Positions 1 to 5,533 of a stretch of DNA of 5,865 nucleotides are shown piece by piece. The notes beneath the pieces are model-generated. The model saw only the letters and a list, made by a program, of their open reading frames with translations, was not told the DNA's origin and ran no database searches. The DNA comes from an uncultured Clostridia bacterium. GTDB lineage: Bacteria; Bacillota; Clostridia; Oscillospirales; CAG-272. Each line of letters opens with the position of its first letter. Within the stretch, counting starts at the first letter, position 1. The DNA lies in the NCBI GenBank assembly GCA_937914815.1, contig CALDMI010000288.1:1-5865 (forward strand). The letters are read 5' to 3'. The position numbers and the translations under genes were made by a program.

Positions 1-336
1 CGCGTATCGCTGAACAAGCGCGTTAAGAGAGTCGCTATGTTCTCCGCTCTTTCCTCTAAGGTTGCCGGCGGCGAGATGGTCGTTGTCGACGCTATCGAGG
101 CAAAGGAGTACAAGACCCGTACCATGGTTGACATGCTGAAGGCTGTCGGCGCGGCTAAGAAGTCGCTCGTTGTCCTTCCTGCTGTCGACGACAAGGTAAT
201 AAAGAGCTTTGCGAACATTGAGGGCGTCAAGACCGTTCAGTGGAACACCATCAATGTCTACGATATCCTTAACTGCGATACCTTCATCGTTGCAAAGGAT
301 GCCGTTGCCAAGATAGAGGAGGTATACGCAAGATGA
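1..336 (+). CDS. rplD: 50S ribosomal protein L4, C-terminal part (5' end outside window)
   Basis: The frame is open from base 1 and gives 111 residues, roughly the second half of L4, which is usually about 205 residues. L4 is a 50S protein that binds 23S rRNA early in assembly, and its extended loop lines the peptide exit tunnel. That loop lies in the missing N-terminal half. The visible part fits the globular C-terminal Rossmann-like fold: an opening RVKRVAMFSAL, a GGEMVVVD strand, a KSLVVLPA strand, then NVYDIL and a terminal helix ending KIEEVYAR. In some bacteria L4 represses its own operon; nothing here shows whether that applies. The stop codon overlaps the L23 start (ATGA), and the last codons (EEV) carry the SD for L23. 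The internal Met at 37 is not a start, because homology continues upstream of it. Confidence 0.96.
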   Translation, partial: RVSLNKRVKRVAMFSALSSKVAGGEMVVVDAIEAKEYKTRTMVDMLKAVGAAKKSLVVLPAVDDKVIKSFANIEGVKTVQWNTINVYDILNCDTFIVAKDAVAKIEEVYAR

Positions 337-629
337 AATCCTATGCAGATGTCATTGTAAGACCTCTTATAACCGAGAAGAGCATGGACGGCGTCGCCGG
401 CAAGCGTTACAGCTTTGAGGTCCGCCCGGACGCTACGAAGGCTGATGTGGCCGCGGCTGTCGAGACCATGTTCAAGAAGACGAAGGTTGCAAAGGTCAAT
501 ATAATTAATATGAAGAAAAAGCCGAAGAGATACGGTGTCCATTTCGGATATACCGGAGAGTGGAAGAAAGCGATCGTAACACTTACCGAGGACTCCTCCA
601 CAATAGCCTTCTTCGACAGCATGAACTAA
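333..629 (+). CDS. rplW: 50S ribosomal protein L23
   Basis: 98 residues, a normal bacterial L23 length. L23 binds 23S rRNA domain III at the exit of the peptide tunnel and is the docking site for trigger factor and the signal recognition particle. The typical N-terminus is visible (YADVIVRPLITEKSM), followed by YSFEVRPDATKADVAAAVE, the VAKVNIINMKKKPKR segment that forms the extended rRNA-contacting loop, and a final strand KKAIVTL. The start overlaps the L4 stop by four bases (ATGA). An AGGAGG at 317-322 lies 10 bases upstream, inside L4, so translation is probably coupled. It is followed after 18 bases by L2, as usual in the S10 operon. No unusual residues were noticed. Confidence 0.97.
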   Translation: MKSYADVIVRPLITEKSMDGVAGKRYSFEVRPDATKADVAAAVETMFKKTKVAKVNIINMKKKPKRYGVHFGYTGEWKKAIVTLTEDSSTIAFFDSMN

Positions 630-647
630 GACAGGAGGTAAATTGAA

Positions 648-1478
648 ATGGCAACAATGAAATTCAAGCCGACCACACCGTCGCGCAGAAACATGGCTAC
701 CCCTTCGTTCGACGAGCTCACCAAGAAGACTCCCGAGAAGAGCCTTGTTGTAACCAAGAAGAAGGACGCCGGCAGAAATAACTACGGCAAGATAACCGTC
801 CGTCACCACGGCGGCGGAAACAAGCAGAAGTACAGACTTATCGACTTCAAGAGAAGCGCGGACGAGTCCTCGAAGGTCATCGGTATCGAGTATGACCCGA
901 ACAGAACCTCCTATATAGCACTCCTTGAGAACGATGACGGAAAGAGAAGCTACATCGTGGCTCCCCTCGGCGTCACCGACGGTGATGTACTCGCCTCCGG
1001 CGCGAATGCAGATATAAAGCCCGGTAACGTGCTTCCCATATCCGCGATTCCCGTAGGTACCGTAATACACAATATCGAGCTCTATCCCGGCAAGGGCGCG
1101 CAGCTTGTCCGCTCCGCGGGCGCGTTTGCACAGCTCATGGCTAAGGAGAACGGCACTGCACAGGTGAGACTCCCCTCGGGAGAGGTTCGTATAGTCCGCC
1201 TCGACTGCAAGGCGACGATAGGTCAGGTCGGCAACCTCGAGCATGAGACCGTCAAGCTCGGTAAAGCCGGTAAGACCCGTCACCTCGGCATCCGTCCCAC
1301 CGTTCGCGGTTCTGTCATGAACCCCTGCGACCACCCGCACGGAGGTGGTGAGGGTAAGTCTCCTATAGGACATCCCGGACCCGTAACTCCTTGGGGCAAG
1401 CCTGCTCTCGGCTATAAGACGAGAAACAAGAAGGCGAGAACCAATAAGTTCATCGTCAAGCGCAGAAACGCAAGATGA
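648..1478 (+). CDS. rplB: 50S ribosomal protein L2
   Basis: 276 residues, full length for L2. L2 is a primary 23S rRNA binder near the peptidyl transferase centre and is needed for subunit association. The sequence shows the [11 protein letters not shown]-terminus, the [18 protein letters not shown] signature, the central OB-fold and SH3-like domains ([28 protein letters not shown]), and the C-terminal loop around DHPHGGGEG. That loop contains His229, the residue linked to peptidyl transfer in E. coli L2. It ends with the basic NKFIVKRR tail. ATG 648 is chosen because AGGAGG at 633-638 sits 9 bases upstream; the Met at 657 would be too far. The residue before Asp228 is Cys ([10 protein letters not shown]). 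Confidence 0.98.
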   Translation: MATMKFKPTTPSRRNMATPSFDELTKKTPEKSLVVTKKKDAGRNNYGKITVRHHGGGNKQKYRLIDFKRSADESSKVIGIEYDPNRTSYIALLENDDGKRSYIVAPLGVTDGDVLASGANADIKPGNVLPISAIPVGTVIHNIELYPGKGAQLVRSAGAFAQLMAKENGTAQVRLPSGEVRIVRLDCKATIGQVGNLEHETVKLGKAGKTRHLGIRPTVRGSVMNPCDHPHGGGEGKSPIGHPGPVTPWGKPALGYKTRNKKARTNKFIVKRRNAR

Positions 1479-1499
1479 CAGTAGGGGAGGATTAATAGT

Positions 1500-1781
1500 A
1501 TGAGCAGAAGTTTGAAGAAAGCGCCCTATGTTGAAAAGAAGCTTTTCGACAGAGTTGTGGCGATGAACGAAAAGAACGAGAAGAAGGTTCTCAAGACATG
1601 GTCCCGTTCTTCTACAATATTCCCTGAGTTCGTAGGTCATACGATCGCCGTTCACGACGGCAGGAAGCATGTGCCGGTATATATCACCGAGGATATGGTC
1701 GGTCACAAGCTCGGAGAGTTCGCTCTCACCCGTACATTCAAGGGGCATGCAGGCTCCAAGACGTCGAACAACGGTAAATAA
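1500..1781 (+). CDS. rpsS: 30S ribosomal protein S19
   Basis: 93 residues, the usual S19 length. S19 sits in the head of the 30S subunit, forms a pair with S13 and contacts the A-site tRNA region and bridge B1a. Family hallmarks are [12 protein letters not shown] at the N-terminus, then [29 protein letters not shown] and the C-terminal [14 protein letters not shown]. The start has GGGGAGG at 1484-1490, 9 bases upstream. It follows L2 by 21 bases and precedes L22 by 37 bases, the standard order in the S10 operon. It ends with a short polar tail. Confidence 0.98.
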   Translation: MSRSLKKAPYVEKKLFDRVVAMNEKNEKKVLKTWSRSSTIFPEFVGHTIAVHDGRKHVPVYITEDMVGHKLGEFALTRTFKGHAGSKTSNNGK

Positions 1782-1818
1782 ACAAATATCGCAATAGCGA
1801 GAGGAGGCAATTCCGATA

Positions 1819-2160
1819 ATGGAAGCAAAAGCATATCTTAAATATCTGAGAATTTCTCCGCGCAAGGTGCAGATCGTTCTTGACCTTATCAGAGGTAAGG
1901 ATACCGATACGGCGATGGCTATACTCAAGAACACGAACAAGATAGCCAGCGAGCCGCTTATCAAGCTGCTGAAGAGCGCGGTTGCGAACGCGGAACACAA
2001 CTTCAATATGAATGCCGGTAATCTCTATGTCTCCGAGTGCTTCGTATGCCCCGGACCCACACTCAAGAGAATACAGCCCAGAGCACAGGGCAGAGCATTC
2101 CAGATACTGAAGAGAACCAGCCATGTGACGCTGGTAGTAAAAGAGAAGGAGGTAGGCTGA
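1819..2160 (+). CDS. rplV: 50S ribosomal protein L22
   Basis: 113 residues, normal for L22. L22 is an early assembly protein that contacts all 23S rRNA domains. Its long beta-hairpin forms part of the exit-tunnel constriction, where changes affect macrolide sensitivity. Visible features are the N-terminal [21 protein letters not shown], the helix ending AVANAEHN, the [15 protein letters not shown] strand and the hairpin tip [10 protein letters not shown], followed by the closing VTLVVKEKE strand. The hairpin looks intact, with no resistance-type deletion or insertion. AGGAGG at 1802-1807 lies 11 bases before the ATG. A small TCGC/GCGA inverted repeat (1789-1800) precedes that SD and is too weak to interpret. 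The end of the gene encodes the SD for S3. Confidence 0.98.
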   Translation: MEAKAYLKYLRISPRKVQIVLDLIRGKDTDTAMAILKNTNKIASEPLIKLLKSAVANAEHNFNMNAGNLYVSECFVCPGPTLKRIQPRAQGRAFQILKRTSHVTLVVKEKEVG

Positions 2161-2161
2161 C

Positions 2162-2935
2162 ATGGGACAGAAGGTTAATCCCCACGGCTTGAGAGTCGGC
2201 GTAATAAAGAACTGGGATTCCAGATGGTTTGTTAACCGCAAGGAATTCGGCGATACGCTGATGTCTGACGTCAAGATCAGAGAGTATGTGAAGAAGAAGC
2301 TCCAGAGCGCGGGTATCCCGAAGATCGAGATAGAGCGCGACGCAAGCAGAGTAAGAGTCTTCATACAGTGCGCAAAGCCCGGTGTTGTAATCGGCTTCCA
2401 CGGCGCTGAGATAGAGAAGCTCAGAACCGAGCTTGAGGCTATGGTCGGCCGCCCCGTAGTAGTCAATGTCATAGAGATAAAGAACCCCGACCTCAATGCA
2501 CAGCTCGTGGCAGAGTCCATAGCTGCACAGCTTGAGAAGAGAGTTTCCTTCCGCCGCGCAATGAAGCTTGCGATAGGCAGAACGATGAGACTCGGCGCAA
2601 AGGGTATAAAGGTCTCCTGCGGCGGTCGTCTCGGCGGAGCTGAGATAGCCCGTACAGAGCACTACCACGAGGGAACCATTCCTCTTCAGACTCTCCGTGC
2701 CGACATCGACTACGGATTCTGGGAGGCAAACACCACCTACGGTAAGATAGGTGTCAAGGTCTGGATTTACAAGGGCGAGGTCCTTGCCGACAACGGTGAG
2801 CCGAGACCCGAGAGATCCGAGAGACGCCCGAGAAGAAACGACAACAACCGTCGCCCCGGCAGGGACAACAGAGACGGCGGTCGCCGTGACAATCGCGGGT
2901 TCAGAAGAAATTCGGCAGAGGGGGGCAATAAGTAA
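2162..2935 (+). CDS. rpsC: 30S ribosomal protein S3 with extended Arg-rich C-terminal tail
   Basis: 257 residues, longer than the typical 210-235. S3 lies on the solvent side of the 30S head at the mRNA entry tunnel, where with S4 and S5 it helps unwind mRNA. The N-terminal [13 protein letters not shown] is canonical. A type-II KH domain follows (about 40-110), with its loop at residues 78-81 reading GFHG. The C-terminal domain contains the [36 protein letters not shown] region and ends near residue 210. Residues 211-257 form an extra low-complexity tail rich in Arg and Asn (15 Arg in 47), probably disordered. A perfect AAGGAGGT SD (2146-2153) lies within the end of L22. The stop overlaps the L16 start by one base (TAATG). 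Confidence 0.98.
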   Translation: MGQKVNPHGLRVGVIKNWDSRWFVNRKEFGDTLMSDVKIREYVKKKLQSAGIPKIEIERDASRVRVFIQCAKPGVVIGFHGAEIEKLRTELEAMVGRPVVVNVIEIKNPDLNAQLVAESIAAQLEKRVSFRRAMKLAIGRTMRLGAKGIKVSCGGRLGGAEIARTEHYHEGTIPLQTLRADIDYGFWEANTTYGKIGVKVWIYKGEVLADNGEPRPERSERRPRRNDNNRRPGRDNRDGGRRDNRGFRRNSAEGGNK

Positions 2936-3366
2936 TGTTAATGCCTAAGAGAGTTAAGTACAGACGCGTTCAGCGCGGAAGACTTAAAGGTAAAGCCCTT
3001 CGCGGCAATAAGGTAACGAACGGCAGCTTCGGTCTTATGGCTCTTGAGCCCGCATGGATCAAGGCAAATCAGATAGAGGCAGCCCGTATAGCAATGACCC
3101 GTTACGTAAAGCGTGGCGGTCAGGTCTGGATAAAGATATTCCCGGATAAGCCCATTACAAAGAAGCCTGCCGAGACCCGAATGGGTTCAGGTAAGGGCTC
3201 ACCCGAGTACTGGGTAGCTGTTGTCAAGCCCGGACGCATTATGTTCGAGATGGACGGTATCACCGAGGAGCAGGCGAGAGAGGCTATGCGTCTTGCCGCT
3301 AACAAGCTGCCTATAAAGTGCAAGTTTGTTAAGAAAGAAGACCAGAATACCAGCGAGGAGGTTTAA
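2935..3366 (+). CDS. rplP: 50S ribosomal protein L16
   Basis: 143 residues, typical for L16. L16 is a late-assembling 50S protein between the peptidyl transferase centre and the central protuberance, and it helps place tRNA in the A and P sites. The N-terminus [16 protein letters not shown] is the common Gram-positive form. Further hallmarks are [14 protein letters not shown], the [37 protein letters not shown] loop, and [19 protein letters not shown]. The start at 2935 shares one base with the S3 stop. It is preferred over Met at 2941 because the G-rich SD (AGAGGGGGG, 2917-2925) lies 9 bases from 2935 but 15 from 2941. The final EEV codons provide the SD for L29. Five of its nine Ile codons are ATA. 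Confidence 0.98.
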   Translation: MLMPKRVKYRRVQRGRLKGKALRGNKVTNGSFGLMALEPAWIKANQIEAARIAMTRYVKRGGQVWIKIFPDKPITKKPAETRMGSGKGSPEYWVAVVKPGRIMFEMDGITEEQAREAMRLAANKLPIKCKFVKKEDQNTSEEV

Positions 3367-3369
3367 GCA

Positions 3370-3558
3370 ATGAAGGCAAAAGAATTAAGAGAAATGAGCG
3401 CCGAAGAACTCAATGCGAAGCTCGCGGCTCTCAACGAAGAGCTTTTCAATCTTCGTTTCCAGCTTGCTGTCAATCAGCTTGACAATCCTCACAAGATTAC
3501 CGATGTTAAGCATGACATCGCTCGCGTGATGACAGTTCTCCGTGAGAAGAATGCATGA
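3370..3558 (+). CDS. rpmC: 50S ribosomal protein L29
   Basis: 62 residues, the usual size of this small helical protein. L29 packs next to L23 at the peptide tunnel exit and contributes to the docking platform for nascent-chain factors. The sequence shows the standard two-helix pattern: [18 protein letters not shown], then [20 protein letters not shown] and the second helix [18 protein letters not shown]. The LFNLRFQ segment is the family signature. AGGAGG at 3356-3361, within the end of L16, lies 8 bases before the ATG. The stop TGA (3556-3558) overlaps the SD of S17, which suggests coupled translation. Confidence 0.97.
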   Translation: MKAKELREMSAEELNAKLAALNEELFNLRFQLAVNQLDNPHKITDVKHDIARVMTVLREKNA

Positions 3559-3563
3559 GGAGG
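3558..3563 (+). promoter_or_regulatory. Ribosome binding site deciding the S17 start
   Basis: AGGAGG begins on the last base of the L29 stop codon and lies 8 bases before ATG 3572. It is only two bases from ATG 3566, which makes 3572 the better start. The overlap with the upstream stop suggests that terminating ribosomes help initiate S17. Confidence 0.85.
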
Positions 3564-3571
3564 ATATGACA

Positions 3572-3832
3572 ATGGCAGAAACCCGTAAGCTCAGAAAAGT
3601 AAGAGTCGGCAAGGTGGTAAGCGACAAGATGGATAAGACCATCGTGGTTGCCATAGAGGACAATGTCCGTCACCCGAAGTACGGCAAGATCATCAAGAGA
3701 ACGGTAAAGATCCATGCTCATGATGAGGAGAACGCCTGCGGTATAGGCGATAAGGTCGCCGTTATGGAGACCAGACCTCTCTCCAAGACGAAGAGATGGA
3801 GACTCGTCAATATCGTAGAGAAGGCAAAATAA
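3572..3832 (+). CDS. rpsQ: 30S ribosomal protein S17
   Basis: 86 residues from the chosen start, normal for S17. S17 is a primary 16S rRNA binder in the 30S body with an OB fold. Visible hallmarks are the N-terminal [19 protein letters not shown], then [20 protein letters not shown], the [23 protein letters not shown] signature strand region and the final NIVEKAK. ATG 3572 is chosen because AGGAGG (3558-3563) lies 8 bases upstream. The open frame extends up to a GTG at 3542 and another ATG at 3566, but these lack a properly spaced SD and would add residues not seen in the family. It is the last gene of the classical S10 operon. Confidence 0.97.
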   Translation: MAETRKLRKVRVGKVVSDKMDKTIVVAIEDNVRHPKYGKIIKRTVKIHAHDEENACGIGDKVAVMETRPLSKTKRWRLVNIVEKAK

Positions 3833-3887
3833 TATCACTTAACCAGTAGGCAGGTCAAAAGCTTGCCGAAGCAAGGAGGAAAAAACA
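3833..3887 (+). promoter_or_regulatory. S17-L14 leader with two competing hairpins
   Basis: This 55-base gap is at the classical S10/spc operon boundary. GGCAGG (3849-3854) can pair with CTTGCC (3862-3867) around a 7-base loop, with one G-U pair. Alternatively CTTGC (3862-3866) can pair with GCAAG (3871-3875) around a CGAA loop. The second hairpin buries the first three bases of the L14 SD (AAGGAGGA, 3873-3880). The two forms use the same CTTGC and exclude each other. No convincing promoter or terminator was found. That the pairing regulates L14 translation is inference from the layout only. Confidence 0.35.
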
Positions 3888-4256
3888 GTGATTCAGCAGC
3901 AATCGTTATTGAAAGCCGCGGACAACACCGGTGCCAAGGAGCTCATGTGTATCAGAGTTCTCGGCGGTTCCGGCCGTCGCTATGCAGCTATCGGCGATAT
4001 AATCGTATGCGCCGTTAAAAAGGCTGCTCCCGGCGGAGTTGTCAAGAAGGGCGAGGTTGTCAAGGCAGTCGTCGTAAGAACTGTCAAGGAGACCCGCCGT
4101 GCCGACGGTTCTTACATCAAGTTTGATGAGAACGCCGCGGTTATTATAAAGGATGACAAGACCCCGAAGGGCACCCGTATCTTTGGGCCTGTCGCAAGAG
4201 AGCTCCGTGAGCATGACTTCACGAAGATAATGTCTCTCGCGCCGGAAGTTCTGTAA
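3888..4256 (+). CDS. rplN: 50S ribosomal protein L14
   Basis: 122 residues, the exact usual L14 length. L14 is a beta-barrel 23S rRNA binder at the subunit interface, contributes to bridge B8 and contacts L19. It is also the binding site for the silencing factor RsfS. Family hallmarks are [42 protein letters not shown], the [11 protein letters not shown] strand, and [11 protein letters not shown] followed by [10 protein letters not shown]. The start codon is GTG, with AAGGAGGA at 3873-3880 correctly spaced. No other start gives the canonical N-terminus. It is the first gene of the spc part of the cluster. Confidence 0.98.
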   Translation: MIQQQSLLKAADNTGAKELMCIRVLGGSGRRYAAIGDIIVCAVKKAAPGGVVKKGEVVKAVVVRTVKETRRADGSYIKFDENAAVIIKDDKTPKGTRIFGPVARELREHDFTKIMSLAPEVL

Positions 4257-4259
4257 TTG

Positions 4260-4265
4260 AGGAGG
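4260..4265 (+). promoter_or_regulatory. Ribosome binding site before three tandem ATG codons of L24
   Basis: AGGAGG lies 2, 5 and 8 bases before three consecutive in-frame ATGs at 4268, 4271 and 4274. An 8-base gap is what S17, L29, L5 and S8 show in this window, so the third ATG is preferred. The second is possible. Confidence 0.7.
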
Positions 4266-4273
4266 AAATGATG

Positions 4274-4600
4274 ATGGATAAGCTTCATATAAGAAAAGAC
4301 GATACCGTTGTCGTTATCTCCGGCAATTCCAAGGGAACTGTCGGCAAGGTCATAGCCACCTCTCCCGAGGAGGGCAAGGTAATAGTTGCCGGTGCGAACA
4401 TGGTGTCAAAGCACACCAAGGCGCGCCGTCAGGGCGAGACATCCGGTATAGTAAAGACCGAGGGCGCGCTCTATGCGTCCAAGGTACAGCTCGTCTGCCC
4501 GAAGTGCAAGGTCGGCAGACGCTTCAAGGTCGAGATAACCCTCGACGGAGATAAGAAAAAGAAGACCCGCCGCTGCGTAAAGTGCGGCGCGGAAATGTGA
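4274..4600 (+). CDS. rplX: 50S ribosomal protein L24, zinc-ribbon (C+) form
   Basis: 108 residues from the chosen start (109 or 110 from the two Met codons just upstream). L24 is an assembly initiator that binds the 5' region of 23S rRNA and sits near the tunnel exit. The N-terminal KOW motif is clear (HIRKDDTVVVISGNSKGTVGKV), followed by an NMVSKHTK segment. The C-terminal part carries two CxxC pairs, Cys75/Cys78 (CPKC) and Cys101/Cys104 (CVKC), numbered from 4274. This is the zinc-binding arrangement found in one class of bacterial L24 and lacking in E. coli. It follows L14 closely and precedes L5 by 15 bases, as in the standard spc order. Confidence 0.96.
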   Translation: MDKLHIRKDDTVVVISGNSKGTVGKVIATSPEEGKVIVAGANMVSKHTKARRQGETSGIVKTEGALYASKVQLVCPKCKVGRRFKVEITLDGDKKKKTRRCVKCGAEM

Positions 4601-4615
4601 TAGGAGGGGAAAACG

Positions 4616-5155
4616 ATGTCAAGATTTCTTGAAAAATACAAGACCGAAGTCGCTCCCGCTCTTATGACGAAGTTCGGTTACTCTTCGGTAATGCAGATTC
4701 CGAAGTTTGACAAGATAGTTATCAATGTAGGCGCAGGCGACGCCCGCGAGAACTCGAAGGTTATCGATTCCATAATCGATGAGATAACCCTCATCTCCGG
4801 TCAGAAGGCTGTTCCCACATACGCCCGTAAGTCGGTCGCTAACTTCAAGGTCCGTGAGGGCATGAAGATAGGCGTAAAGGTTACTCTCCGCGGCGAGAAG
4901 ATGTATGAGTTCATGGATAAGCTCTTCACCTTCGCCCTTCCGAGAGTCCGCGACTTCAAGGGTATCAATCCGAACGGCTTTGACGGCAGAGGAAACTATG
5001 CCCTCGGTCTCAAGGAGCAGCTGATATTCCCCGAGATTGAGTACGACAAGGTCGACAAGATCCGCGGAATGGATATTGTGTTCGTTACCACGGCAAAGAC
5101 GGATGCCGAGGCGAAAGAGATGCTCACCCTCATGGGCGCACCCTTCGCAGAGTAA
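4616..5155 (+). CDS. rplE: 50S ribosomal protein L5
   Basis: 179 residues, the usual length. L5 binds 5S rRNA in the central protuberance and contacts the P-site tRNA; it also forms bridge B1b with S13. Hallmarks are [20 protein letters not shown] near the N-terminus, then [21 protein letters not shown], the [14 protein letters not shown] strand, and the signature run [26 protein letters not shown] and [16 protein letters not shown] (4602-4607) lies 8 bases before the ATG. It is followed by S14 after 18 bases. There is no sign of truncation or frameshift. Confidence 0.98.
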   Translation: MSRFLEKYKTEVAPALMTKFGYSSVMQIPKFDKIVINVGAGDARENSKVIDSIIDEITLISGQKAVPTYARKSVANFKVREGMKIGVKVTLRGEKMYEFMDKLFTFALPRVRDFKGINPNGFDGRGNYALGLKEQLIFPEIEYDKVDKIRGMDIVFVTTAKTDAEAKEMLTLMGAPFAE

Positions 5156-5173
5156 TCAGGAGGATAGAGAAGA

Positions 5174-5359
5174 ATGGCTAAGAAGTCAATGATACTTAAG
5201 CAGCAGGCAGAACCCAAGTTCTCGACCCGTCAGTACAACAGATGCAAGAACTGCGGCAGACCTCACGCTTACCTCCGTAAGTACGGAATTTGCCGTATAT
5301 GCTTCCGTGAGCTTGCCTACAAGGGCGAGATTCCGGGCGTAAAGAAGGCATCCTGGTAA
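5174..5359 (+). CDS. rpsZ: 30S ribosomal protein S14, zinc-binding type (type Z)
   Basis: 61 residues, matching the short zinc-dependent S14 of many Gram-positive bacteria rather than the roughly 100-residue zinc-free form. S14 is a late-joining protein in the 30S head that contacts S3, S10 and S19. Two CxxC pairs form the zinc site: Cys24/Cys27 (CKNC) and Cys40/Cys43 (CRIC). The segment between them ([12 protein letters not shown]) and the C-terminal [18 protein letters not shown] are diagnostic. AGGAGG at 5158-5163 lies 10 bases upstream. Some annotations use rpsN for this form. Its position between L5 and S8 is standard, but the following spacer is unusually long. Confidence 0.97.
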   Translation: MAKKSMILKQQAEPKFSTRQYNRCKNCGRPHAYLRKYGICRICFRELAYKGEIPGVKKASW

Positions 5360-5369
5360 AACCTCGGAT

Positions 5370-5403
5370 TTTCGGGTAATCCCGGATATTCCGGGCTACG
5401 AAA
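5370..5403 (+). repeat. Compound hairpin at the 5' side of the S14-S8 spacer
   Basis: The inner stem CCCGGA/TCCGGG (5381-5386 with 5390-5395) closes a 3-base TAT loop. An outer stem TTTCG/CGAAA (5370-5374 with 5399-5403) encloses it, with small unpaired segments between. CGGG at 5373-5376 could instead pair with CCCG at 5381-5384. There is no downstream T-run. Confidence 0.5.
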
Positions 5404-5428
5404 TTCTCTGAAACTACCGGTAGGAAAG

Positions 5429-5470
5429 CCGCAGGGGAGAAATGAAGTCCCTATGGCGGATTTAACCGCC
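5429..5470 (+). repeat. Mutually exclusive GC-rich stems in the S14-S8 spacer
   Basis: CCGC-AGGGG (5429-5437) can pair with TCCCT (5448-5452) and GCGG (5456-5459), leaving ATG (5453-5455) bulged and a 10-base loop. The GGCGG at 5455-5459 can instead pair with CCGCC at 5466-5470 around a 6-base loop. The two use the same bases, so they cannot form fully together. Confidence 0.45.
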
Positions 5471-5519
5471 GGTCAGCCGCCGCGCACCGCACGGCAGCAA
5501 GAAAAAGTAACTTGCATAC

Positions 5520-5525
5520 AGGAGG
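5520..5525 (+). promoter_or_regulatory. Ribosome binding site deciding the S8 start
   Basis: AGGAGG lies 8 bases before ATG 5534. The S8 frame is open far upstream and includes another ATG at 5453, so this SD, together with the canonical S8 N-terminus, fixes the start. Confidence 0.85.
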
Positions 5526-5533
5526 ATAATAAA

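Larger units (their letters stand above)
5360..5533 (+). promoter_or_regulatory. Structured 174-base spacer between S14 and S8 (possible cis-regulatory RNA or inserted repeat)
   Basis: This is by far the longest gap in the window; the others are 55 bases or less. It is packed with inverted repeats: a compound hairpin (5370-5403), a perfect 10-base palindrome CTACCGGTAG (5414-5423), a bulged GC-rich stem (5429-5459), an alternative stem GGCGG/CCGCC (5455-5470), GCCG/CGGC (5476-5495), and GCAAG/CTTGC (5497-5515) just before the S8 SD. No T-run follows any stem, so these are not ordinary terminators. I compared it by eye with common riboswitch and T-box core motifs and found no fit. Candidate roles are a translational control site for the downstream genes or a mobile palindromic repeat. 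Its function is unknown. Confidence 0.45.

Noticed and set aside
258..2006. Long minus-strand open frame (582 codons) opposite L23 to L22
   Set aside because: It lies entirely across clearly coding plus-strand ribosomal genes, resembles no known protein, and is explained by the codon bias of the opposite strand, which avoids stops in that frame.
1738..2729. Further minus-strand open frames opposite L22 and S3
   Set aside because: They overlap one another and conserved plus-strand genes and have no recognisable domain. They are antisense shadows.
2941..2943. Alternative L16 start at the second Met (MPKRV)
   Set aside because: The SD would be 15 bases away; the start at 2935 has normal spacing and the MLMPKR form is common.
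2751..2948. Plus-strand 65-codon open frame inside the S3 3' end
   Set aside because: It is out of frame with S3 and its Arg/Asp/Thr repeats simply mirror the low-complexity S3 tail. No suitable SD precedes it.
3542..3571. Upstream GTG/ATG starts for S17 (3542, 3566)
   Set aside because: The SD at 3558-3563 is spaced for ATG 3572, and the extra residues do not belong to the S17 family.
3830..3835. TAATAT as a -10 promoter element before L14
   Set aside because: No acceptable -35 element lies about 17 bases upstream, and an AT-rich hexamer at a gene end is easily found by chance.
5381..5395. CCCGGA/TCCGGG hairpin as a transcription terminator after S14
   Set aside because: No T-run follows the stem, and S8 downstream belongs to the same operon.
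5442..5465. Seven-codon leader peptide (MKSLWRI) in the S14-S8 spacer
   Set aside because: The G-rich SD-like stretch is only about two bases from the ATG, and there is no run of regulatory codons.
5453..5533. Alternative S8 start 27 codons upstream
   Set aside because: The SD-like GGGGAG is about 13 bases away and the added residues are unlike S8. ATG 5534 has an ideal SD and the canonical N-terminus.
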